NCBI GenBank assembly: GCA_964581815.1
Contig: CAZORE010000005.1
Location: 69,517-133,516 of the forward strand
Direction: 5' to 3'
DNA: 64,000 bases
Origin: Trebonia sp964581815
GTDB lineage: Bacteria > Actinomycetota > Actinomycetes > Streptosporangiales > Streptosporangiaceae
The position numbers were made by a program, and so were the translations under genes. Below, piece by piece: positions 16,591 through 24,578 of the stretch. The stretch's first letter is position 1; each line of letters opens with the position of its first letter. Under the pieces are notes generated by a model. The model did not search any database. It saw nothing but the letters and a program-made list of their open reading frames with translations, and was not told the origin of the DNA.

Positions 16591-17550
16591 CTATAGGTCG
16601 GGAGACCCTACGGAAGACTGCCGGGCCATCGCGCGCGCCGCGCCGCGCAGCGCGGCGACGATCACCGCGACGGACGGGCGGATCACCGTCGCCGTGCGCG
16701 CCACCGCGAACACGTCCCTGGCCAGGTCGAGGCCCGCCGGCAGCTCACGGACCACCACCCGCTTCTCGTAGGCGCCGACGGCGAGCCGCGGCATGATCGC
16801 GATGCCGAGGCCGCGGGCGACCAGGTTAGCGACCGTGCCGAGGCCCTCGAACTCCGAGGGGACTGGCGGGGTCAGCCCGACGGCGGCGAGCAGCCGGTCC
16901 GCCGCCTCCCGTGACGGCTCGCCGGCCGGCGCCGCCAGCCACGACTCGTTGCGCAGCGCCCGCAGGTCGACCGGCCGCTCCGGGTCGGCGGCCTGGTGGT
17001 CGCGGCCGACCACCAGGATGAGCGGGTCCCTGACCAGGTGGTAGTAGCTCAGCACGCCGGGCCCGGCGTCGGCCGCGTCCAGGTCGGCCGACATGCGTCC
17101 GGTCCAGTCGTCGACGATGGCCACCTCGACCTCGCCCGACCTGACCAGCTGCAGCCCCTCCGCCGGGTCGGCCTCCCGCAGCAGCAAGGTGAGGTGCTTG
17201 TGCTCCTTGAGGCTCCGCGCGAGCGCCGGGGCGAAGGCTACCGCGGCGGACGGGAACGCGGTCACCACGACGCGGCCGCTCGGCTGGGCGGCGTGCGCGG
17301 ACAGGTCGGACTCCGCGGCCTCGACCATGGCGAGGATGCGCTCGGCGTGAATAGCCAGCCGCTTGCCCGCGTCGGTGAGGCCCGCGCTCCGCGCGGTCCG
17401 GTCGAGCAGCGGGGTGCCGGCCTCTTTCTCAAGCACCGCGAGCTGCTGCGAGACCGCGCTCGGGGTGTAGCCGAGTGCCTCGGCCGTCCGCGCGATCGAG
17501 CCCCGCGCCGCGAACTCGTGCAGCATGCGGAGCCTGCGGATATCAAGCAT
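16591..17550 (-). CDS. LysR-family transcriptional regulator
   Basis: A 319-residue regulator. Residues 1-60 are the winged HTH (MLHEFAARGSIARTAEALG, TPSAVSQQLAVLEKE), followed by a linker helix and the periplasmic-binding-like effector domain (residues 90-300). The ATG at 17550 follows an in-frame GTG at 17553; an AGGAT site is 12 bases upstream. It precedes dapE by 24 bases and follows the UPF0016 gene, all on the minus strand. The effector is unknown; lysine-pathway control is a guess based only on the neighbour. Confidence 0.9.
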   Translation of the reverse strand: MLDIRRLRMLHEFAARGSIARTAEALGYTPSAVSQQLAVLEKEAGTPLLDRTARSAGLTDAGKRLAIHAERILAMVEAAESDLSAHAAQPSGRVVVTAFPSAAVAFAPALARSLKEHKHLTLLLREADPAEGLQLVRSGEVEVAIVDDWTGRMSADLDAADAGPGVLSYYHLVRDPLILVVGRDHQAADPERPVDLRALRNESWLAAPAGEPSREAADRLLAAVGLTPPVPSEFEGLGTVANLVARGLGIAIMPRLAVGAYEKRVVVRELPAGLDLARDVFAVARTATVIRPSVAVIVAALRGAARAMARQSSVGSPDL

Positions 17551-17612
17551 CACAAAAGCTTATCCTGAATACGCGGCCTTGAGCGCTAGCCCTAATGCTC
17601 GGTTTTGCCCGG

Positions 17613-18203
17613 TCAGGTGGCGGCCGCAAAGGCGCTCGATGCCGCGAGAACGAGCATCACCACCGCGGCGCCCCTGGTCAGCCACTGCATCGGGATCAGC
17701 TTGAGCAGGCGCCAGCCGACCGTGACGGCAATGCCCGCGGCCACCCACAGGCCCAGCGTGGCGCCGATGCCCACCGAGACCGGGTCGTGGAAGCGCGCGG
17801 CCAGGCTGACGGTAAGGAACTGGGTCAGGTCGCCGAACTCGGCCAGGAACACCACGGCGAACGCGGTGCCGAACACCGGCCAGAACCCGCTGCGCGCGCC
17901 GTCCCGGCCGCTGTCGTCATCCTGCTCATCTTGCTTCTCCCCCTGCATCCTCCAGAGCAGGACAGCGCCCACCACGAATACGCCCGCCGCGCACGCCTCG
18001 ATGACGTGGTGCGGAAGCAGGCTCAGCGCCCCGCCGGCCGCCACGGCGATGACCACCTGGGCGAGGAAGGCGGTGGCCGCGCCGCTGAACACGACGCTCG
18101 GGCGGTAGCGGCTCGACAGGATCAAGCACGCGAGGATCGTCTTGTCGGGCAATTCTGCGGGGAGCACGGCCACGAAGGTGGCGGCGGCTGCGGTCAGGCT
18201 CAC
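17613..18203 (-). CDS. UPF0016 (Gdt1/TMEM165/MneA-like) metal transporter
   Basis: A 196-residue integral membrane protein with six hydrophobic segments in two repeats. Each repeat should carry the family motif E-x-G-D-K/R-T/S; here the first reads AELPDKT and the second AEFGDLT, so both keep the E and D but each varies at one place. The family exports Mn2+ (and Ca2+ in eukaryotes). The GTG at 18203 was chosen because the first transmembrane motif begins soon after; GGAG lies about 10 bases upstream, and a further GTG at 18269 is in frame. The leader carries a yybP-ykoY-type riboswitch, which supports manganese as the substrate. Confidence 0.9.
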   Translation of the reverse strand: MSLTAAAATFVAVLPAELPDKTILACLILSSRYRPSVVFSGAATAFLAQVVIAVAAGGALSLLPHHVIEACAAGVFVVGAVLLWRMQGEKQDEQDDDSGRDGARSGFWPVFGTAFAVVFLAEFGDLTQFLTVSLAARFHDPVSVGIGATLGLWVAAGIAVTVGWRLLKLIPMQWLTRGAAVVMLVLAASSAFAAAT

Positions 18204-18314
18204 GGGTCGGGGCTCCGTCGATCGGGCCGCCCCGGCTCGTCGCGTCTGGCTGACCCGATCCTCCAGCACGGCAGCACGTATGACGCCACGGCAAACGTGA
18301 CGTCAGCTGTCGGC

Positions 18315-18429
18315 CGAAAGTCTCACTCAGGCCGCATCGCGGCCCCCCGGGTACCGGGCACAGCTGGCTGGCGGACCAGCCACTGAGCCGCGATTGTCGG
18401 CATCCCGGCGACGGAGCTACTCCCCTTCG
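18315..18429 (-). promoter_or_regulatory. yybP-ykoY manganese riboswitch
   Basis: On the minus strand the leader reads CGAAGGGGAGTAGC (18416-18429) and, about 90 bases later, GTGAGACTTTCGGCC (from 18327 down). These match the two conserved halves of the yybP-ykoY motif (AAGGGGAGUAGC and UGAGAC-CUUU). The 5' CGAAGG (18424-18429) pairs with CTTTCG (18315-18320), one G-U, giving P1; the GC-rich inner hairpins between are also present. It lies 112 bases before the chosen start of a UPF0016 gene, a class known to follow this Mn2+-sensing riboswitch. Seen by eye; not scored with a covariance model. Confidence 0.82.
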
Positions 18430-18583
18430 CGTGGGCTCATTCTAGCCCAAGAGCCGCAGGTCGTCGCGGGGAACTTTTGCGCTGGCAAAAGAAGCGGGAG
18501 GCCGGCCACCACCCCTAGCCGACCGCCCGCCTTCCGTTGCCGCCCGCTCGGAAGAGAACTTAGCCGACCGGGAGATCGCAGAT

Positions 18584-18599
18584 TCCCTCTAATGAGGGA
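18584..18599 (-). terminator. Small hairpin after the Crp/Fnr gene
   Basis: TCCCTC and GAGGGA pair around the 4-base loop (TAAT on the plus strand), 12 bases beyond the regulator stop at 18611. A second hairpin, CTTTTGC with GCAAAAG, lies at 18474-18491 before the riboswitch leader. Either may end the regulator transcript. Confidence 0.5.
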
Positions 18600-18610
18600 T
18601 TTAATCGGCT

Positions 18611-19300
18611 TTATCCGGAAAAACGGATGCTGTCCAGCTGAGCCATGTCTTTGATGGCCACTTCCCGGTAACGCGTGCTGACAACGCCCTGCCGGCGCAG
18701 GTCTTTGAGTATCCGCTCCGCCGTGGATACCGCCACGCCCGCCAGGTCGCCCAGATCCGACTGGGTGAGCGGAATCCTGATCGTGCCGTCGGGGCCGGGC
18801 GCTACGCGATCATGACCGAGTTCGTAAAGCACCTGGGCGAGCCGTTCCTTGGCATCCCACACCCGCTCGGCGGCGCGCCGCTCGGTGGTTTCGCGCAGCT
18901 TGCCCATCACGTACCTGGTGACCGCCGTCTGGGCGCCCAGCGAACCGCCGATGATCGCCAGGAAGGCGGCGCCGCCGACCCGCAGCGCGGTGGCATCGCC
19001 GGCCGCCCGCACCGTCGCCGTGCGCGGCTTCTCGTCAAGCAAGGCGAACTCCCCCACGAGGTCGCCGCGCGAACGGATGGCCAAGGTGGCCTCAATGCCG
19101 CTCTCCGCGGCCACGACGACCTTGACCAGGCCGCTGGTCAGCACGTAGGCGAAGTCGCCCGGGTCGCCCTGTACCAGCATGATCTGGTCGTCTTCGAAGC
19201 GCACCAGCGTGCCGGCGGCCAGCAGCGCCGCCCGCTCCGCCTCGGGGAGACCGCCGACGAAGGTGCCCTCCGGCCACTCCTGGCGGCCGGCCACCGTCAC
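18611..19300 (-). CDS. Crp/Fnr-family transcriptional regulator
   Basis: A 229-residue regulator. The cyclic-nucleotide-binding-like domain covers about residues 10-130 (GDPGDFAYVLTSGLVKVV; GDLVGEFALLDEKPRTATVRA, the phosphate-binding-cassette-like region), followed by the long dimer helix and a C-terminal winged HTH (LTQSDLGDLAGVAVSTAERILKD, in parts). No Cys cluster for iron-sulfur binding is present, so it is not a canonical Fnr. The GTG at 19300 has GGGAGG 6 bases before it; in-frame alternatives are the ATG at 19321 and the frame opening at 19429. It is divergent from the cyclase-like/pseudokinase gene. Confidence 0.88.
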   Translation of the reverse strand: MTVAGRQEWPEGTFVGGLPEAERAALLAAGTLVRFEDDQIMLVQGDPGDFAYVLTSGLVKVVVAAESGIEATLAIRSRGDLVGEFALLDEKPRTATVRAAGDATALRVGGAAFLAIIGGSLGAQTAVTRYVMGKLRETTERRAAERVWDAKERLAQVLYELGHDRVAPGPDGTIRIPLTQSDLGDLAGVAVSTAERILKDLRRQGVVSTRYREVAIKDMAQLDSIRFSG

Positions 19301-19475
19301 GGCCGACCTCCCTGGCGGCATAGTTGCCCGCGCAGCCGCCTGCGCGGCGGCGACCTGAAAATGAGAAGACCCCACACTATCGATTTTGCCAGATCTTGCG
19401 TCACGATAACGGGAACTCGCATCGGTCAATCCTGTTCAATTACCTATTACGCTTGTTGTGGGAGCGTGGGTACAA

Positions 19476-21140
19476 ATGCAGGACGGGCCTGAAGGTACTG
19501 AATCGACCGAGCCCGGCGGTCGAGGTGCCGTCGACGGGATGCCCAGCGCGCCGCGGCATTCGGGCCGCGCGCTGCGAATGGCATTCGCGCTTGACGTGGC
19601 GGAATATGGCAAGCGCGCGGTGCCCGCCAGGGACGCGCTGCAGCAGCGGCTGCGGCGGCTCGTGGTCGCGACGCTCGCGGAATGCGGGCTTAAGCTCGGC
19701 GGGCAGGCAATCGATCATCAGTGGACCGGCGACGGGATCAATGCCATCCTGCCCGCCGACATCGACCCGACCGCGGTCCTCACCACGCTCCTGCGGTCCC
19801 TGTCCGCCGGCCTTGGCCACGACAACAGAAGCCATGCCGACCGCATCAGGCTGCGCATGGCGGTCGGCGTGGGGCTCTTCGAGCGCGGTCCGGCCGGCTT
19901 CGGCGGGCCGGTGATCGTTGACATCAACCGGCTGGTGGACAGTGACGCGCTGCGCTCTGCCCTGGCCGCCGAGCCTGGCGCCGACCTGGTGGTGGCGATC
20001 GCTGACCGCGCGCACGGGCTGATCATCGAGCCGGGGTACCCGGGAGTTCCCGCTGGCCAGTTCACCCGGGCGCACGTGGTGTCGAAGGAGTTCGCCGGCC
20101 CGGCCTGGATATGGATCTCGACCCGGCAGTGGAGCGAGCCCGCGTACCTGCCGCTCGACGGGGCGGGCCCGCGCGAGTTCGGCCGGTACCGGCTGGTCGC
20201 CCGGCTCGGCGCGGGACAGGCGGGCACCGTGTACCTGGCCAGCGGCGGCGGCCCCGGCGGCGGCGGCCCCGGGGGCGGCGATTCGGGCTGGACCGCGCTC
20301 AAGGCCTTCGACGAGCGGCTGGCCGCCGACCCTGACGTGCGCCGCCGCCTGTCGGGCGGCGCGCGCGCGGCCAGCGCCGTGCACGGGCCGAACATCGCCT
20401 CGGTCATCGACTACGACGCCCGGGACCAGCTCGACCAGCCCTGGGTGGCAAGCAGGCTAGCGCTCGGCCCCTCGCTGGCCGCGGCCGTCACCGAGACCGG
20501 GCCGCTCCCGCCAGCCACCGCGGCCTGGATCGCCCTCGGCCTGGCCCGCGCCCTGAGCACGATGCACCAGGCCGGGCTCACCCACGACGCCGTCACCCCG
20601 TCCAACGTGGTGCTCGACGCGCGGGGTCCCGTGCTCACCGACGCGGGCACAAGCAGGACCGCGCTGCTGGGTGGCCCGGGGAGCGCCGGCAACGACGTGC
20701 TCATGCTCGGCGCCACCGTGCTCTACGCCGCGACCGGCCACTCCCTCGCGGACGCCGATCTCTCCGGGTGCCCGCCCGACCTCCGGCCCATCGTGTCCGC
20801 GTGCCTGTCTCCTGAGCCCGCGGCGCGCCCGGATCCCGCGGAACTGTACGCGCGGCTGGCCGGCCAGGTCGGCAAGCAGCCCCGCTCCTGGCTGCCCGAT
20901 CCGGTGGCCGCGCGCACCGCCGAGTACCAGGCGATGCCGCCGCCCCGCGGCCGGTTCCGCTGGTCGCGGCCGGGAGTGAGGGCGCCACGAGGGTTATCGA
21001 CACGAGCCGCGTGCCGCCGGTCGGTAGGCTTGAGCCATGCTGAGCGTGGAGCTGATCGACTCCCTCTTTCCCGCCGACCTGCCGTCGCCGTCGCACTGGG
21101 AGTCCAGGTACCCGGCGCGGACACTGCCCGCCGGCGCTGA
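19476..21140 (+). CDS. Nucleotide-cyclase-like domain fused to a protein-kinase-like (pseudokinase) domain
   Basis: A 554-residue protein. Residues about 35-220 resemble a class III cyclase-like regulatory domain (FALDVAEYGKR, QWTGDGINAILP) but without an obvious metal-binding pair. Residues about 235-470 follow a Ser/Thr kinase: glycine loop RLGAGQAGTVYLA, Lys in WTALKAFDE, catalytic loop THDAVTPSNVVLD and the DFG position LTDAGTSR. In the catalytic loop HRDLKPxN is replaced by HDAVTPSN, so the catalytic Asp is missing; it is probably a pseudokinase. A Gly-rich insert lies after the glycine loop. The last 104 bases overlap gltX in another frame, and the C-terminal residues there are low complexity. 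ATG at 19476 preferred over GTG 19458. Confidence 0.8.
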   Translation: MQDGPEGTESTEPGGRGAVDGMPSAPRHSGRALRMAFALDVAEYGKRAVPARDALQQRLRRLVVATLAECGLKLGGQAIDHQWTGDGINAILPADIDPTAVLTTLLRSLSAGLGHDNRSHADRIRLRMAVGVGLFERGPAGFGGPVIVDINRLVDSDALRSALAAEPGADLVVAIADRAHGLIIEPGYPGVPAGQFTRAHVVSKEFAGPAWIWISTRQWSEPAYLPLDGAGPREFGRYRLVARLGAGQAGTVYLASGGGPGGGGPGGGDSGWTALKAFDERLAADPDVRRRLSGGARAASAVHGPNIASVIDYDARDQLDQPWVASRLALGPSLAAAVTETGPLPPATAAWIALGLARALSTMHQAGLTHDAVTPSNVVLDARGPVLTDAGTSRTALLGGPGSAGNDVLMLGATVLYAATGHSLADADLSGCPPDLRPIVSACLSPEPAARPDPAELYARLAGQVGKQPRSWLPDPVAARTAEYQAMPPPRGRFRWSRPGVRAPRGLSTRAACRRSVGLSHAERGADRLPLSRRPAVAVALGVQVPGADTARRR

Positions 21141-22680
21141 GGTCACCCGGTTCGCCCCGTCGCCGACCGGCTGGCTGCATATCGGCGGGATCTTCACCGC
21201 CAGCGTCAACCTGGACATCGCCAGGCACAGCGGCGGCCGTTACCTGCTGCGCGTCGAGGACACCGACCGAGAGCGGTTCGAAGAGGGCGCGCTCGCGCAG
21301 TTCGATGCGGGGTTCGAGTACTTCGGCATCACCGCCGATGAGTCGGATGCCGCCGGCGGCGAGTACGGCCCGTACATGCAGTCGGCCCGCGCCGCGATCT
21401 ACGAGACGTACGCGCGCGAGCTGATGCGCCACGGCAAGGCGTACCCGTGCTTCGAGACGCCGGCCCAGGCCGAGGCCCGCGTCGCGCGGCAGAAGGCGGC
21501 CGGCGCCCTGCCCGGGTACTACGGCGAGTGGGCGATCTGGCGGGACGCGCCGCAGGACCAGGTGCGCGCCAGGCTGGAGGCCGGCGACCCCTACGTCGTG
21601 CGGTTCCGCTCCCCCGGCATCGGCGGGGCGCGGGTCAGCTTCACCGACGTGATCCGCGGCGAGATCACCTCCGACGACAACCGCAACGACATGGTGCTGC
21701 TCAAACGCAGCGACAGCGAGCTGCGGCTGCCCGTCTACCACTTCGCGCACCCGGTCGACGACCACCTGATGGGCGTCACGCTGGTGATCCGCGGCGAGGA
21801 GTGGATCTCCTCCGTCCCGCTGCACCTGCAGCTGTTCGACGCGCTCGGCTTCCCCCGGCTCCCCTACGCCCACGTGGCGCCGCTGATGAAGCAGGACGGC
21901 GGCAGCCGGCGCAAGCTGTCCAAGCGGAAGGACCCGGAGGCCAGCGTCGGTTACTACATCGAGCAGGGCTTCCCCGCCGAAGCGGTGCTCTACTACCTGC
22001 GCGGCCTGGCCAACGGCCGGCTCGCCGAGCTGCCGCTGCCGCAGGCGCTCGCCGAGCCGTTGCGACTGGCGGAGTTCGGCGTCGCCGGGCCGCTGCTCGA
22101 CATGGTCAAGCTGGACGACGTCAGCGCCGACTTCGTGGCCACTTTGCCGGGTGCGGAGATACTCGAGCGGGTGCAGGCCTGGGCGCAGGTGTACGACAAG
22201 GACCTCGCGTCCGTGGTCAGCGCCGAGCGTGACCTGGCCCTGCGGGCCCTCGCCGTCGAGCGGGAAGGCGCAGAAAACAAGCGCAAGGACCTGCGCAAGT
22301 GGGCGGACTTCCGCCCCGTTTACGGTTTCTTCTTCCCCGAGATCTTCGAGCTGGTCACCGACCCGGCCGACGAGCGGTTCAACGGGCTCGCCCCGGATCT
22401 CGTCCGCGCCATGGCGTCCGGGTTCGCGGCCGGGTACGTCGAGCCGGGGCCGGACGTGGAGTGGTTCGAGCAGATCCGCATCCTGGCCGGCGAACTGGGC
22501 TTCGCCCTGCGGCAGAAGGACTACAAGAAGAACCCTGACGCCTACCCTGGCTCGATCGCCGACGCCGCCGCCGTCATCCGGGTGCTGATCACCGGTTCAC
22601 GGCAGTCGCCCGGGTTCACCGAGGTCGCCGCCGCGCTCGGCCGCGATGAGGTACTGCGCCGCGTCAGCGCGTTGTCATAG
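21037..22680 (+). CDS. gltX: Glutamyl-tRNA synthetase, atypical form
   Basis: A 547-residue class I synthetase that charges tRNA with glutamate. The signature FAPSPTGWLHIGGIF (HIGH-type) is at about residues 39-53 and the KMSKS-type loop is SRRKLSKRKDPEASVGYY. It is longer than the usual ~480 residues: it has about 35 extra residues at the N-terminus and a C-terminal anticodon-binding part with KKNPDAYPGS. The form with RKDPEA after KLSK resembles the second GluRS class found in clostridia and Chloroflexi rather than the main actinobacterial enzyme, so it may be a paralog acquired by transfer. The start lies inside the 3' end of the pseudokinase gene. Confidence 0.88.
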   Translation: MLSVELIDSLFPADLPSPSHWESRYPARTLPAGAEVTRFAPSPTGWLHIGGIFTASVNLDIARHSGGRYLLRVEDTDRERFEEGALAQFDAGFEYFGITADESDAAGGEYGPYMQSARAAIYETYARELMRHGKAYPCFETPAQAEARVARQKAAGALPGYYGEWAIWRDAPQDQVRARLEAGDPYVVRFRSPGIGGARVSFTDVIRGEITSDDNRNDMVLLKRSDSELRLPVYHFAHPVDDHLMGVTLVIRGEEWISSVPLHLQLFDALGFPRLPYAHVAPLMKQDGGSRRKLSKRKDPEASVGYYIEQGFPAEAVLYYLRGLANGRLAELPLPQALAEPLRLAEFGVAGPLLDMVKLDDVSADFVATLPGAEILERVQAWAQVYDKDLASVVSAERDLALRALAVEREGAENKRKDLRKWADFRPVYGFFFPEIFELVTDPADERFNGLAPDLVRAMASGFAAGYVEPGPDVEWFEQIRILAGELGFALRQKDYKKNPDAYPGSIADAAAVIRVLITGSRQSPGFTEVAAALGRDEVLRRVSALS

Positions 22681-22734
22681 CTTCATCCGGAACGGGGGCG
22701 GGTGATTTCCGGCAGTAATCCGGGCCGGCACCGC

Positions 22735-22834
22735 NNNNNNNNNNNNNNNNNNNNNNNNNNNNNNNNNNNNNNNNNNNNNNNNNNNNNNNNNNNNNNNNNN
22801 NNNNNNNNNNNNNNNNNNNNNNNNNNNNNNNNNN
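22735..22834. other. Assembly gap of 100 N
   Basis: Exactly 100 N, a conventional placeholder for a gap of unknown size. It separates the gltX stop (22680) from the GT4 stop (22908). Right after the gap are GATGGC/GCCATC (22835-22853) and, further on, a G-run/C-run hairpin, so the break may be caused by strong terminator structures. Anything between the two genes is unseen. Confidence 0.95.
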
Positions 22835-22907
22835 GATGGCGGTTTTTGCCATCGGGCCGCCGCGCGAGGACCTCGGGGGTCCGGGGGTCGCCCCCCGGGA
22901 GATAGAG

Positions 22908-24221
22908 CTACATCTGCGCCGGCTCGGCGATGAGCGACTTGCTGGCAGGCCAGGTGGCCAGGTACTCATCCACCGGGTCGGCCTTGAGCGGCACCAGCCG
23001 GTTCAGCCGGTCCCCGGCCAGGGTGGCCAGGTCGATGAGGCGCTGGGCGCTGCGGGCGCTGGTGAACTTGCCCGCGAACGCGGCCGCGGCCGCGCTGCGC
23101 TCGGCCCGGTTCGCCAGCGTCTCGTCGATCCGCGCCAGCCATTCGCCCGCCGTGGTACCCGGGGCAACCAGGAAGCGGCCGTCAGGGACGGCCTCGGGTA
23201 CGCCGCCGATCGCGGAGGCGAGCACGGGGACGCCGAGCGCCTCGTACTCGAGCGCCGCCACGCAGAACGTCTCGATGAACCCGGGGATGACCCGCGTCGG
23301 GAAGATGCCGGCCTCGGACGCGGCGCGCAGGCACTGGGCGTCGTGCGAGCTGAGGTTGCGCAGCACCGTGAGGTTCGGCTTGCCGAGCGCCCGCGCCGCC
23401 AGGTCCTCACCGAGCGAGCCGGTCCCCGCGATGACGAACTCGAGCTCCGGCCGGGTCACGGCGGCGAGCTCGGCGACGGCCACGATGGTGTCGAGGCCCT
23501 TCTCCTCCTCGAGCCGGCCGAGCGTGGAGACGAGCACCGAGTCCTGGCGCAGCCCAGAACGCTGCCGGAACTCCTCCACCGCCTCGGTACACGGGTGCGC
23601 GAACGCCTCCGGTGGCAGGCCCGGGTAACGGAGCACGATCGACTCCGCGATGGTGTCCGCGAGCCGCGCGCCGCCGACCGCCTCCGCGCCGGCCAGGAAG
23701 CGCCGCGCCGTATAGTGCGACACGGTGCACAGCACATCGGCGCGCATTACGTCCCCGAACAGCACGCCCGCAGAGCCGTCCGAGAGATGCTCGCAGACGG
23801 ATTCGAGGACATCGCTGCCCTCAATGCTGTGGATAACTATTGGCCGTCGGCCAAGAAGTCCGAGGGCGTCGGCGACCCTATTGGCGAGCGCCGCGTGCGG
23901 GTCGATGTAATAGGTGTTAATGACGTCGATTTCGTTTTCAAGCACTACGCGGAAAAGCTCGCCCGCGACTGCCCGTAGTAGATGCCCGTCAGGTACCCGG
24001 CGATTACCGGGAACTTCTCTGACGTGATGAACGTTGATACCTGGGCCTGCGAAGTCTTCCGGATCTGAGGACACCCCGCAGTACGTTACCTGGTGCTGTT
24101 CGACCCCGGTGAGCGCGGCGAGCGCCCTGTTGTTCCATAGCGCCTGCTTTGCGTGCCCCGACCGATATGGCGGGTACTTGCTGAGCGTGATGAACCGGAG
24201 GGAATTTTTCATATACGACAT
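22908..24221 (-). CDS. GT4-family glycosyltransferase
   Basis: A 437-residue GT-B retaining glycosyltransferase. The N-terminal half contains ITLSKYPPYRSGHAKQALWN (acceptor side); the C-terminal half has the GT4 pattern STLGRLEEEKGLDTIV, EFVIAGTGSLGEDL and FPTRVIPGFIETFCVAALEYEALG with the E-x7-E nucleotide-sugar motif, then ASAIGGVPEAV. Donor and acceptor are unknown. The ATG at 24221 is my choice (alternatives at 24212 and 24278); ribosome sites are weak, and codons before 24221 are AT-rich and unlike the body. It is a single gene facing the gap. Confidence 0.85.
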   Translation of the reverse strand: MSYMKNSLRFITLSKYPPYRSGHAKQALWNNRALAALTGVEQHQVTYCGVSSDPEDFAGPGINVHHVREVPGNRRVPDGHLLRAVAGELFRVVLENEIDVINTYYIDPHAALANRVADALGLLGRRPIVIHSIEGSDVLESVCEHLSDGSAGVLFGDVMRADVLCTVSHYTARRFLAGAEAVGGARLADTIAESIVLRYPGLPPEAFAHPCTEAVEEFRQRSGLRQDSVLVSTLGRLEEEKGLDTIVAVAELAAVTRPELEFVIAGTGSLGEDLAARALGKPNLTVLRNLSSHDAQCLRAASEAGIFPTRVIPGFIETFCVAALEYEALGVPVLASAIGGVPEAVPDGRFLVAPGTTAGEWLARIDETLANRAERSAAAAAFAGKFTSARSAQRLIDLATLAGDRLNRLVPLKADPVDEYLATWPASKSLIAEPAQM

Positions 24222-24578
24222 CCGGAAGCTAAAATGATGGCCTGGGAAAGTTTTTCTTGCGGTAGCAAGAGAGACCATGATGCGGCACGCGTGACGCCAT
24301 TGTCAATCAGCCGGAAACGGGGTGCCGCCGACCGCTCCGCGGCCCCCGTCAGGCCTGGGCGGATCGTCCAAAGTTCCGGTTATACAGCCCCCGGCGCCCC
24401 GCGCGCAGCGGCGTTGCCGAGCACTTCATCAAGTGTTTACTTGTAGTGCTTTCGAGCGGGCCACCCGGGCGCTGGCGGGAATCTGCTGGTCCGCGATGGG
24501 GTTGAACAGCGTGACACATGAATCCACAACTCTTGACGGCTCAGGTAGTCGCCATGACAGGGCACCATAGAAAACGCC
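24222..24578. promoter_or_regulatory. Divergent intergenic region with a nested palindrome
   Basis: No gene seen. It separates the GT4 gene (minus) from the helicase (plus). AGCACT-TCAT-CAAGT-GTTT-ACTTG-T-AGTGCT at 24421-24451 forms two nested inverted repeats. The part next to the GT4 start (24200-24290) is AT-rich with TTTTTCTTGC-GGTA-GCAAG. Promoters were not placed. Confidence 0.5.

Noticed and set aside
22681..22907. A gene across the first assembly gap
   Set aside because: Flanks show only hairpins after the stops of two convergent genes; the apparent frame depends on N translated as X.
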